DNA of 64,000 bases from Cryptomeria japonica (lineage: Eukaryota; Streptophyta; Pinopsida; Cupressales; Cupressaceae): NCBI RefSeq assembly GCF_030272615.1, contig NW_026729299.1, forward strand, positions 46,730 through 110,729, read 5' to 3'. This document shows, piece by piece, positions 20,963 to 30,668 of the stretch. Position numbers and translations under genes: made by a program. The notes under the pieces were generated by a model that was not told where the DNA came from, ran no database searches, and was given only the letters and a program-made list of their open reading frames with translations. Positions within the stretch are counted from its first letter, which is position 1, and every line of letters begins with the position of its first letter.

Positions 20963-22005
20963 TGTGCCTTAGGCATCTTAGACTTGAGCGAAGGTTGGCT
21001 TACTATTAGGGTCTCGTAGGTCAACAGTGTGGTTTGGGGACCCAATCAAGGGTTGTGAAACTCAACAGGGAGCTTTTTGGGCCTTTTAGATTGGAGTTCT
21101 GGGGTTGAATCCATGGTTAAAATTGAAATATTAAAGTTGTCTTATGTGAATAGTAACATAGAAACATAAGATGAATAGTAAAAAGTGTCCCCCATCCTAG
21201 TAACTTGAGTTGTTTTTTAAAAGGGGGCCAAGTTCACAATGAGAAATTAGACCCTCAAAGATATTTTATGATTTTAAGGCCAAATAGTAGCCCCAAAATA
21301 AATAAAAAGACATTTTGTTTATTACTTGGATTTATTCTTACCTCTCCAATTTCAAATCAAAAGTTTGCATGAGGGTTTCAATAGCTTTGGGCTTCTAGGA
21401 ACGCCAACTTCTGGAAGATTTGGGAGATTTGGACGAAAACCCATATCTTAGGGTATCGATTTCCATCAGAATACAACTTCAATGTACATATGACAACCTT
21501 CTTTGAGGATTTATGAGCAGATCTATCAGTTTGAGGGTAGATTTTCTACAATTGGTTGCAGGGTAGACCTTCTAGAGGTCATTACTATCTAAATCCAACT
21601 CTATTTTAGTTAGCCACTACATTTTGGGATGAAGGATTTCAAACCCTAGAGTCTATTTAGGGTTTTACCATTATTTGGAGCTGATTTCTATATTTTTATT
21701 GGCTGGACTTTTACATTAGACCTATGAGCACATGTTAATGGTATGTTCATTGCTCTTTTAAGCAAAAAAGAAAGTTCTTGTTTATCTTCCTTATGTGTTA
21801 TGCATTTTATTATTTTAAATCAACAATCTCTTTTACACAATATTCAAGAATCTTGCTTAAACTTCAAAACCAAACCAAACAAAAACAAAAACCAGTCAAA
21901 CCCCATCCAAACATACACCGACCAAAGACTTAGCATCAAATAAGCATTGCACAAAACCTCTTAATTTGGATTAGATTGGGTGAAAATTGGATTGGGGATC
22001 TTTCA
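20963..22005 (+). repeat. 5' LTR of the LARD-like element
   Basis: Aligns along its length with 26571-27616 with many substitutions and small indels. The start TGTGCC corresponds to TGTCCC in the 3' LTR. The end is taken as CA at 22004-22005 next to the primer site, but similarity to the 3' LTR fades about 12 bases earlier. Confidence 0.8.
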
Positions 22006-22006
22006 G

Positions 22007-22018
22007 TAGTATCAGAGC
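22007..22018 (+). other. Primer binding site of the LARD-like element
   Basis: TAGTATCAGAGC, one base off the common TGGTATCAGAGC initiator tRNA-Met site. Confidence 0.75.
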
Positions 22019-22036
22019 CATGATCTTGCCAACCTG

Positions 22037-23398
22037 TTGGGTAAAGATCAGTTCTTTTCACCTCAGTTTGGTTTGAGTTCATCTCCATCTACAAGGTCAA
22101 TTAAGAGACCTCATGCCATGGCAACAAATGATGCAATTATGAACAACTATCATAAGTATTGCCCCCTTCCTAAGAAGATATGTTACTTCCTTTCCTTCAC
22201 ACAATTTATGGGTATATCCGAAGATGATGATGATGAGTTGGTATCTATAAGTTCAAATCACCACTGTAAGAGGAAATATTATTCAAATGAAGTATGCAGA
22301 AATCTACATGAAGAATTTGATAAGCATGCAAATCTGGTTCTTGAAGATAAAAGGATAGCATTGGGGAATGACTCACATGAGGCTTCATCATTTTTGCATG
22401 AAGATCCATAAGAAGACTTTATAGGAGAGATAAGCATGGCTCCCCTTGATGTATGGCGTGAGATTAGTATGGATAATAATGGTATGGATTCTTTAGGTGA
22501 TCACAATGCATCTTCTAGTGTGATAGTTCATTCCTATGATGACAAAATTCCTACACATGAAGAAAAACCGAAACATGGCACTCTAGATTTAGGAGTCAAA
22601 CATGAAGTATATATTGTGGATTCAAGCCACAAAGGTTCTAACCTTGTACATCATAACATGGAAGATGTTAAAAGGACACAAGATATGTGTGATGGGTGGT
22701 TACAAAGAGCTAAGAAGGCAAAGATGCTTGCTGCCCAAGCAAGACAACATCTACAAGAGGCAAGGAACTATGCAATCGGCTAGATAATGCAAGGAAACAA
22801 AGGGAATCATACATTAGATCATTATTTCTTCCAAGAGAAGAATGTATACAAGTGGAGCATGCAAAGGAAGACCTTCTTGAGGTAAACAAACAAGAAGAAC
22901 ATGTTGTGTGTGAACAAGGGAAGGGGTATAATTTAGAAAGTTCAGAATGTTTATCTAGTTTGCATCATGAGGATCATGAGTTTCCTCTTTTAGAGAGTTC
23001 TTTCAAGGTTCAAAACTATGATGATAATGGACACGCACTTGGTGGACCAACCACTACTATTATACCCATTTGTGTAGAAGGAGACATTATTGATTTTGTT
23101 TTCATTAAACATGCATTATCTACAATGAAAGAACAATTGCTAAGATCATATGAGGCATTTTGTATCAGACAATTGACTATAGAGACTAAGAGATTCCCTA
23201 ATAATAAGATCTTACAACTTGATAATGTTTGGTTTGTAATGAAAGATAGATCAACTTTAGCAGCTAGAAATTTATGTTACTTGCATCAGGTCACACCTCA
23301 TAGGCCAACACTCATGGAGGAACCATCTTCCTTCAAAAAGATAAAAGAAAGAGCAATAAAGACACCTTGGAAAGGTATGAGCATAATTTTGGTTCTTT
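22037..23398 (+). pseudogene. Unknown element ORF, module 1
   Basis: Open frame from the Met at 22037 with a TAA at 22409-22411, continuing in the same frame to TAG at 22781-22783, then a frameshift to the 182-codon frame 22852-23400. It ends the first third with DGWLQRAKKAKMLAAQARQHLQ, the signature helix of the repeated module, followed by an acidic stretch and a GGPTTTIIP segment matching SGSTTHSL in module 2 and SGPATQEL in module 3. The region after it (FCIRQLTIETKRFPNNKI) has no counterpart seen in the other modules. No known family recognised; not gag- or pol-like. Confidence 0.55.
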
Positions 23399-24811
23399 GA
23401 GTCCGGACAACAATATTGTGACATCACATGGGCACAAATCCAAGAGGGATAGTGGTGACAAGAAATGTAGCATGGTAGACATTAGTGAGTGGATTCACAA
23501 GAATGAGGTAAAGGTTGAAACTTCAAATTGCCAACAATCTAATTTTATATCAGCAGTTGAAGAAGGGCATGAATCAATTTGTGATAAATCGATGGCGCAT
23601 GATAATGACTTGGCTTCAAGACATGAAATGCTACAAGTTTGGGATGCCAAGTGTATGCAAGTGTACTCTAATATTGAAGACTTACAAAGCACCGAAAGAA
23701 AGGGTGCAATCAATCTTGAATCCCCGATTAAGGACCGCAACACTATATCTCTATATACCCATGAGTTAGCTGCCTATTTTCATGAAAAAGTAAGTGCTAT
23801 GGGCTCTCCAATTAATGGGGTAAAAGATGCAAAGGTTAGACATAATATTTGTGATAATGCATCCTATGAGAGGAGTGAATTTGTAAACTTAGGGACAATA
23901 ACATTAAATCAGTTGCAAAGAATGGAAGAGGGTTGGCAAGTGAAGGCAAGGAATGCCCAATTGATGGCTCATCAAGCCAAGCTTCACCTTCAACAAGAGT
24001 TTGATTCACACGGCTCCATAAATGATGAGAAGCAAGAGTTGTCTAACATCCAAAATTCTAAGTTTTTAGTTGATATTGGCAATTTTAATAAGGTGTATCA
24101 TGATTTAATGGGTTACATGTTTAGTGGATCAACCACTCATTCGTTGACTTTGGGTATTAAGGGAGATAACTACAATACAACTATGGATTTATCACCTATT
24201 TCATATGCTTATGCAGCTGTTTATTGGTTGGGATGTGACATAATTTTCATGGATTCATGGTTGACACATGGCTGTCCTACGTTGTTATACATTGTATTTC
24301 TAGATTTATCTAGGTCTACCTCAGTTTATGGGTTGGATTGGAGAGTGTGGAGACACATTTACTCAATAGGTAAGGTGTATGAGATGGGTTTCTTTCTTAT
24401 GCATGGTTATGCATACATCATTGAGTTCATTTTAGTTGCCGATCTAATTTATAACAACAACTTTGAGGTGATAAATTTGATAGCTCATGAGGGGAGTTTT
24501 CAGTATATCATGCACCTTTGGACAACAAGCTATGAAAGCATCTATGAAGGCAAACTTGGAAGGTACAAAATAAAGGTGGGTCTCATGATGATGATTAACC
24601 ATCTCCCATTTTTACATGGTTTCATTCATCTTGTTATGCAAGAGCATGTGATAAGAATTAAAGAACCCCATTGCATGCAAGGTTGGGCATTGTGTCTTTG
24701 TTTCATAATTATATCATTCCTTGATCACACTTGGAAGACATAATTGGTTAGGGAAGAAGACAACATGGAGCTTGAGTTTACCTATAGAAGTAAACAAATT
24801 GTGTTGAAGGC
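23367..24811 (+). pseudogene. Unknown element ORF, module 2
   Basis: A 458-codon open frame (23367-24743), the longest in the element, continuing in frame past its TAA to the TRIM insertion at 24812. It contains WDAKCMQVYSN, ISLYTHEL, then the signature EEGWQVKARNAQLMAHQAKLHLQ (residues about 188-210), SGSTTHSL, DLSPISYAYAAVYWLGCDIIFMDSW and a very hydrophobic C-terminal half rich in aromatic residues that could form membrane segments. The same order of motifs recurs in module 3. The function is unknown. The hydrophobic half could be membrane protein or simply translated AT-rich decay, but conservation of its motifs with module 3 argues for former coding. Confidence 0.6.
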
Positions 24812-24946
24812 TGTTGGTGTTGGAAATAAGCCACACCCAGACCGACGATGGACTAGTCCAAGAGGGGCCAGTAGCTCAGTGGTAGAGCACTCCAACATCG
24901 TATGGAAGGTCCTAGGTTTGAGTCCTAGCTGGTCCATGTCTCAACA
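24812..24946 (+). repeat. TRIM 5' LTR (135 bp)
   Basis: Contains the GGACTAGTCC palindrome (about 24851-24860) and a 72-base tRNA-like sequence (24865-24936). The CA end abuts the primer binding site. Confidence 0.9.
24865..24936 (+). tRNA. tRNA-like sequence in TRIM 5' LTR (probably not a functional tRNA)
   Basis: Acceptor arm GGGCCAG/CTGGTCC pairs over 7 bp with one G-T; D arm GCTC-AGTGGTA-GAGC; T arm CTAGG-TTTGAGT-CCTAG pairs perfectly. The A box (TAGCTCAGTGGTAGAGC) and B box (GGTTTGAGTCC) of RNA polymerase III promoters are in place. The anticodon arm is poor: CTCCA/TGGAA needs an 8-base loop and leaves no T before a clear anticodon, so I assign no amino acid. The D arm looks most like plant tRNA-Cys or tRNA-Ala. 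Confidence 0.6.
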
Positions 24947-25011
24947 TGGTATCAGTGCTAGGTCCAGGCTAGGAGCCCCAAGCACACGAGAGGTGTGGCT
25001 TAAGGAGGGGG

Positions 25012-25146
25012 TGTTGGTGTTGGAAATAAGCCACACCCGGATCGATGATGGACTGGTCCAAGAGGGGCCAATAGCTCAGTGGTAGAGCACTCCAACAACA
25101 TATGGAAGGTCCTAGGTTCGAGTCCTAGCTGGTCCATGTCTCAAGA
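25012..25146 (+). repeat. TRIM 3' LTR (135 bp)
   Basis: Starts directly after the purine tract. The last bases read AAGA where the 5' LTR has AACA, followed by the AAGGC target duplication. Confidence 0.9.
25065..25136 (+). tRNA. tRNA-like sequence in TRIM 3' LTR (probably not a functional tRNA)
   Basis: Same layout as the copy 200 bases upstream. Here the B box is canonical (GGTTCGAGTCC), but acceptor position 7 is A opposite C and the anticodon arm sequence differs (ACAACAT against ACATCGT). Confidence 0.55.
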
Positions 25147-25151
25147 AAGGC

Positions 25152-26492
25152 TACCAATAATGATAACCCAAAAATTGTGGCAGCCAAGTGTACGCAAGCA
25201 TATCTTGATGATGATAATACCAATTGGAGGTATGGGGATAAATCGGATTATAATTCCATTTATGACAGCAACAATATATCTCCTTATACTCATAACATGA
25301 AAACTTTGGTACATGGTGCTAGTGGCGATATAATATCTTCATGTGATGATACTTCATTCTTGGCAATGGGACTTAATAAAGGTATACATTCAAAAAACTC
25401 ATTGGTACAAAGGAATTGCATCATGCTTTGGTAACTTTAGTAGTTATATCTTTAAAACCAACCCTTGATGTAGCCAATATGCTTGATGAATCTAAAGGTA
25501 TGAATACAAGGGAACAATTAAGTCCTCATTCGTTGACTTATAAGAACAGTGATTTATCCTCCCCTTTTCATGATGTTGGCACTCCTAATCATTGGGAAAT
25601 GAGTCATAATAATTCTATTATGGTGGGTATTCATGAAGAATGCTTTGGTCATGATAAGTCACATGGTATATCTCATTTTAGGAGTGGGTTTAGAAACTTT
25701 AGATCAACTGATATAACTCAGACCCAAATAATGAATGATGATTGGCTAGAAAGGGCAAGGCAAGCCATGTTATTGGCTCAACAAGCCAAGATCAATCTTC
25801 AACATGTTTGCGATTTTCACCTTTCATTTGATGATGAGAGACATGAGTTGCTTAATTCAAAGTTTCCATTTGAAGTATTTGCTCATTCTCTCAGTGATGA
25901 TAGTGATTTTGTTGATTTTTTTCTTAGTGGGCCAGCCACTCAAGAGCTGTTTGTGTTGAGCAGTGTTGGCATACATACTTCACTTTTGAGTTTGTCACCT
26001 ATTTCACTTGATATGGCAGTGATATCTTTGTTGATTGGTGACTTCATATTCTTCGATTCCTTATGGACTAGTGACTGTCCTAGTTGGAATCATATGGCAT
26101 ATCCAGACTTTTCATTGTCTACATCAGTTTCCCAGTGGTATGAGAGTGTTTGGAGATATACCTTCGGGATAGAGTTGGAGTGTGTGGTTATTTTTGTTGA
26201 TTGGCATTGGTTTGTTGACAGGTTTGATATCTCATGTATTGTTGATCAAAGTTATGATAGCGAAGTTGAGTGGCCATTTATGTTGGTTCATTGGCATGTG
26301 GGGGTTCGCTTTCACATTGTTTTGGTATTCTACATGCTTGTATGGTTACTTCATGGTGATCATTTGATATTCCCCTACTTCATCTTCTACAACAAATTTT
26401 TCATTTTGGTATGGGATCTAGATATTGATTTGCTTGGTACATTATTCCATATGGATTCCAATATGTTGCTTCATGTGGTTTGTGGTGCTTGA
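25152..26492 (+). pseudogene. Unknown element ORF, module 3
   Basis: After the TRIM the interior resumes with VAAKCTQAYLD and ISPYTHNM (frame 25177-25434), matching the start of module 2. It then continues in another frame (25416-26492) with the signature NDDWLERARQAMLLAQQAKINLQ, DERHELLNSKF, SGPATQEL and LSLSPISLDMAVISLLIGDFIFFDSLW, followed by a hydrophobic aromatic-rich end. Modules 2 and 3 are thus an ancient tandem duplication within one ORF, each ending in DLSPIS..D-FFDS-like segments. One frameshift and the TRIM insertion separate the pieces. No known domain recognised. Confidence 0.6.
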
Positions 26493-26570
26493 GTATTTTA
26501 ATTAGAGTGGAGAAACGAGTTGTTTGGTGTTTGCTTGAGGGCAAGCAATCTCAGGAAGGGAGGACTATAA

Positions 26571-27616
26571 TGTCCCTTCCTTAGGCATCTTAAACTTGAG
26601 CTGAGGTTGGCCTACTATTAGGGGTCCTGTAGGTCAGAAGTGTGGTTTGGGGACCCAATTAGGGATTGTGGAACTCAGTAGGGAGCTTTTTGGGCCTTTT
26701 AGATTGGAGTTTTGGGGTTGAATCCATGGTTAAAATTGAAATATTAAAGTTGGCCCTATGTGAATAGTAATAGAGAAACATAAGATGAATAGTAAAAAGT
26801 GCCCCCCATCCTAGTAACTTCAGTTGTTTTTTAAAAGGGGGCCAAGTTCACAATGAGAAATTAGACCCTCAAGGATATTTTATGATTTTAAGGCCAAATA
26901 GTAACCCCAAAATAGATGAAAAGGCATTTTGTCTATTATTTGGATTCATTCTTACCTCTCCAATCTCAAATCAACAGCTTGCATGAGGGTTTCAACAGTT
27001 TTGGGCTTCTAGGAACGCCAACTTCTAGAAGATATGAGCGATTTGGATGAAAACCCATCTCTCAGGGTATCAATTTCCATCAAAATACGACTTCAGTGTA
27101 CATATGGCAGCCTTCTTTGAGGATTTATGAGCAAATCAATCAGTTTGAGGGCATATTTTCTACAATTGGTTGCAGGGCGAACCTTCTAGAGGCCATTACT
27201 ATCTATTTCCAACTCTATTTTAGTCAGCTGCTACATTTTGGGATGAAAGATTTCAAACCTTAGAGTCTGTTTAGGCTTTTACCATTATTTGGAGTTGATT
27301 TCTATATTTTTATTGGCTGGAATTTTACATCAAACCTATGAGCACATGTTAATGGTATGTTCATTGCTCTTTTAAGCAAAAATGAAAGTCCTCGTTTATC
27401 TTCCTTATGTGTTATGCATTTTGTTATGTTAAATCAACAATCTCTTTTACAAAATATTCAAGAATCTTGCTCAAACTTCAAAACCAAACCAAACAAAAAC
27501 AAAAACCAATCAAACCCCATCCAAACATACATTGGCCAAAGACTTATCAACAAATAAACATTGTACAAAACCTCCTAATTTGGATCATATTGGGTGAAGA
27601 TTGGATCAAAGGAGCA
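26571..27616 (+). repeat. 3' LTR of the LARD-like element
   Basis: Follows the purine tract AGGAAGGGAGG (26553-26563). It ends near CA at 27615-27616, after which sequence unrelated to the 5' side begins (TGTTGACATAAC). Confidence 0.8.
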
Positions 27617-27899
27617 TGTTGACATAACTTACACTTTTGTAACATAATGTAATATATTGTAACATTAGTGTATGTGAAATGCTAAGAAAAGTAGGTGACA
27701 ACGACAAAAAATACTAGTTGTAGCAGGTAATGGGCAAAATATGATGAGAAAGTGTAGGTAATGACTATAGGAACTAAGGAAACCACATAAAATCATGTAT
27801 AAAAAGACTATGCTATCACCTTAACCCTTGTGTTTCTCAACTCACATTGCTATCCAAAGCTTGCTACATTCCCATGATAAGAAATGTGCACTTACTTAC
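27617..27899 (+). other. LTR-like scrap joined to Nudix B intron 1
   Basis: Begins TGTTGACATAAC directly after the LARD-like LTR, has a TATA-like TGTATAAAAAG (about 27797-27807), and stops where homology to Nudix intron 1 resumes near 27899. It could be the 5' part of an otherwise lost LTR; no partner is seen in the unit. Confidence 0.35.
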
Positions 27900-27950
27900 T
27901 AATGTCTTGAGAGATTTGTATTTAGAGTTAACAAAGCAGTAAACACTGAC

Positions 27951-28142
27951 CTGGCGTGCCCAATGAGAAAGTGATGCCCTGAGCGAAGCTGCAAAACGAG
28001 TAGCATCGTTTTGCATATTCCCAATGTCAACAACCACACCATCATATCTGTCTTCCTGGGCTTTGAGCACTTCACATATTTCGTACAAAACAGTGTCAAC
28101 ATCATTAGTGGTAGCCGAAACCTCGTTTGTTGGGAATGCCAT
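27951..28142 (-). pseudogene. Nudix hydrolase copy B, exon 1 only
   Basis: The 192-base exon has an ATG (28142-28140), 64 open codons and an intact GT donor (27950-27949), the same length as exon 1 of Nudix A. The product would start MAFPTNEVSATTNDVDTVLY, differing from A at scattered positions. Intron 1 keeps homology to A only to about 27899; beyond it lies transposon DNA and no further Nudix exon until the separate pseudogene C 22 kb away. The Nudix box (exons 4-6) is thus absent and no enzyme can be made. It is divergent from, and 2.5 kb away from, Nudix A. Confidence 0.85.
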
Positions 28143-28596
28143 TGTGCAGTGTAAACACCACCCGCCAAAAAAATATTCAATAACTAGCGATGCAAATTGA
28201 ATTTGGCTTCTGAGTACCCCTGCGAGCAGGATTGAATTTGGCTTCTTCCTATTTCCAAATCGTGTGCAAAACAGATTGAATTAAATCAGCGCCAGTGCAA
28301 TAATAGTATGTGGTAGAGTTTATATATATATATAAAATCGTGGCAACAACTAGAGAAAGTTTCTGGGATTTCAGACGAATGCTTCGGCGCGGGTAACAAC
28401 TAACTACCGCTACCCTTCCTTACAGCGTAACCGTAGCAATAATGGAATTGGATACCTGAAAAACTTATCAGAAATTCGCAGAAAGGCTATTGAAACTTCT
28501 TGTTAGTGAACAAGTAAGCGCGCTAGGTACTACGTTTCAATAATAACAATAAGAAAACAGAAAAGCGCGTGACTAAATATTCGAAGGCTGAAACAG

Positions 28597-28703
28597 TGAT
28601 AACGAAGCAGTAAGCGTTTAACCTTGCCACGCAGGTTTCGATTGCGACTCTCCGTATTTTATTGACATTCCATATATGCTACGACTATTTGTTCGCGTTG
28701 ACC
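28597..28703 (-). promoter_or_regulatory. Upstream block of Nudix copy B, with W-box core
   Basis: Minus strand GGTCAACGCGAACAAATAG followed by GTTAAACGCTTACTGCTTC matches the block upstream of Nudix A almost base for base in its core. TTGACC is at 28698-28703 on the plus strand. A promoter role is inferred from conservation. Confidence 0.5.
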
Positions 28704-28739
28704 CTTTCTGAAAACAAATAAATACTCTGTAACAAGTAT

Positions 28740-29890
28740 TGCATGGAAACAATCGGATGTTAAACTTTGTTGGACACTCTATCCTAAGCTTCACCTAAAG
28801 TACAGTCACTTGGAGAGGAGACACTTACTAAAGCAGTAATTTCAAACAAAGAATTCACATATTATGCTAGACCACCCATAGATGGTGAGAGAGCATCATT
28901 TGATGCTTTAAGATAAAATATTTTGTTGAATTATATAAGAAATAAGTGCAATATATTATTATTTGTATGATTGCAACTTTTTTGTTATATATTAGCGAGT
29001 GTTCAATTAGCTAACACCACTTGTGGAACAAAGAGTAGGTTTCATTCACCATGGGAAAGTATGCTTAAAGTTAGGATTTCATGTTTTATGTCTAGTGAAT
29101 CCAAGTATAAATTGTATTGATTTAATATTATAATACGTTGTGTTTATGGGGCCAAATGGAAATGGGCACCCTGACTGGAAGGAATCTTGAGATTCTTTGG
29201 GCATGACAAAAATAAATCATGTCACTTGAAAATTGTAGTATGGTATGTAAGATCATCTTTTCTTTGTGAGATGTTTAAGAGTTTTTATGAGATTGTAAGA
29301 TGTATAAGAAAAATTATGATTGTAATTCCAATGGCGAAGAAACCAAAACAAAAGGACATGATCGATGTCGTTTAAAGGAAACACAAAGTCCTACCAAAAC
29401 TCTTGAGCATGCTACAACACATCCGTTGATTATAAATATTACAAATACTCTAAACTCTACAACATTCACATCCTCTTGATCACTTCATCATCTTCATCAA
29501 CTAATACCTAATGCCTGAAATCATTACAAAAGCCTGAATATATAGAAGTCTTTTGAATTTAGAGATTATATAGATGATTCTACAATCAAGACCGACTTGA
29601 TCATATATTTAATATTTTTTTATTTTAACTTTATTTTGTTCCTTCTAGAATATTTTTCTATTAACAAGATTTTGTGTATATATTTTGTCTTTCTCATTTA
29701 ATGGCTACATTTCATTAGTGAGAGAAATTAAATCTTTCAACAAAAAATATAAATGAGGACAACTAGGATTGAAATTTCGAGTGAAAAAATGAAAGATAGA
29801 TGATGTGATGTAATGGGAAAATCTGGGGATAAAGGAAGCAACAATGAATGGTGTGGTGGAAAAAAATGGGGACAAGGAAACCTCAAATCT
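28740..29890. other. Spacer between divergent Nudix copies B and A; no gene recognised
   Basis: AT-rich, with two short ORFs (29187-29375 plus, 29737-29940 minus) that match nothing known and look accidental. Confidence 0.4.
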
Positions 29891-29925
29891 CTTTTAGAAT
29901 ATTTATTTTTATTTTTGTTAAAAAA

Positions 29926-30060
29926 GGTCAACGTGAACAAATAGTCGTCGTATATTGAAAGTTAATAAAATACGAAGGTCGCGAGCGGAACGAACTGGGA
30001 GAGTCCCAAGAAGCTGCGCGGTAGGGTTAAACGCTTACTGCTTCATTAATCAGTGTATCG
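29926..30060 (+). promoter_or_regulatory. Upstream block of Nudix A, with W-box core
   Basis: GGTCAA (29926-29931; TTGACC on the minus strand) leads a block shared with copies B and C: GAACAAATAGTCGTCGTATA, an AATAAAATACG stretch, then GGTTAAACGCTTACTGCTTC near 30025. It lies 600-740 bases before the ATG. A short AT run near 30463 sits between it and the start codon, in the probable leader. Stress-type control through WRKY binding is a hypothesis. Confidence 0.5.
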
Positions 30061-30668
30061 GAATCTGAATTTGCTTTGCCTTCAGCCTTTGAATTTTTTA
30101 TTGTGAGATGGTCACGCGCTTCTCTGTATTATTATTACTAAGACGTAGCAGCATAGTTGTTCATTACCAAGAAGTTTCGATAGCATACTTGTCCCTAGCG
30201 CAGCATACTACTTCATCAACAAGAAGTTTCGATAGCCCCTCTGCGAATTTACGAAGAAAGCTAATAAATCATTTGCGTGTCCGTAGAATTTTTTAAGATA
30301 AAGTTTTTCCCTATTTGTCGTTGCTTTGCATACAAGTTTTCAGTTTTCCTTTTTGGTTTGTGTAACGCTTACGTTGTAAGGAAGGGCAGCGGTAGTTGGT
30401 TGTTAACAGCGCAGAAGAATTCGTCTGAAATCCCAGAAACCTCCTCTCATTGTTGCCAATAATATATATATATACACTTCCCCCCTCTACAACATATTAC
30501 TATTGCACTACTAATTTAATTTAGTCTGTTAGGAAGTAGCCAAATTCAATCTTGCTCACAGAGCTACTCAGAAGGTTAGCATCTCTTCCTGCACCACTAT
30601 GGTTCCTTTTCATTTCATTGTGCTAGGTATTGAACTATTTTTTGGCAGGTCGCTGCTTACACTGCACA

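Larger units (their letters stand above)
24812..25146 (+). mobile_element. Complete 335-bp TRIM with tRNA-like LTRs
   Basis: Two 135-bp direct repeats (24812-24946 and 25012-25146; nine mismatches counted by eye), each starting TGTTGGTGTTGG and ending CTCAACA or CTCAAGA, flank a 65-bp interior. TGGTATCAGTGC (24947-24958) directly after the first LTR is a near-match to the tRNA-Met primer site, and TAAGGAGGGGG (25001-25011) directly before the second is the polypurine tract. The 5-bp target-site duplication AAGGC (24807-24811 and 25147-25151) is exact. It is too small for any protein, so it depends on other elements. It sits inside the LARD-like element, splitting its ORF between modules 2 and 3. 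Confidence 0.92.
20963..27616 (+). mobile_element. Large non-autonomous LTR element without gag-pol (LARD-like)
   Basis: Two direct repeats of about 1.04 kb (20963-22005 and 26571-27616), both preceded by GACTATAA and starting TGT, bracket a 4.6-kb interior. A tRNA-Met type primer site (22007) follows the first, and a purine tract AGGAAGGGAGG (26553-26563) plus a 7-bp hairpin TTGCTTG-AGGG-CAAGCAA (26531-26548) precede the second. The GAGGGCAAGC motif before the PPT is common in plant Ty3/Gypsy elements, which suggests a Gypsy relative. The interior carries three diverged copies of an unknown protein module and no recognisable gag, protease, RT or integrase. A TRIM is nested at 24812-25146. 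The exact outer ends and a target duplication are unresolved. Confidence 0.8.

Noticed and set aside
24812-25146. A tRNA-derived SINE or two real tRNA genes
   Set aside because: Paired 135-bp ends, a primer site, a purine tract and an exact 5-bp target duplication show LTR-type structure, and there is no 3' poly(A) or simple tail. The anticodon arms do not pair well and give no credible anticodon, so functional tRNAs are unlikely.
29187-29375. 62-codon ORF between Nudix B and A
   Set aside because: No motif, no similarity recognised and typical length for chance in this composition.
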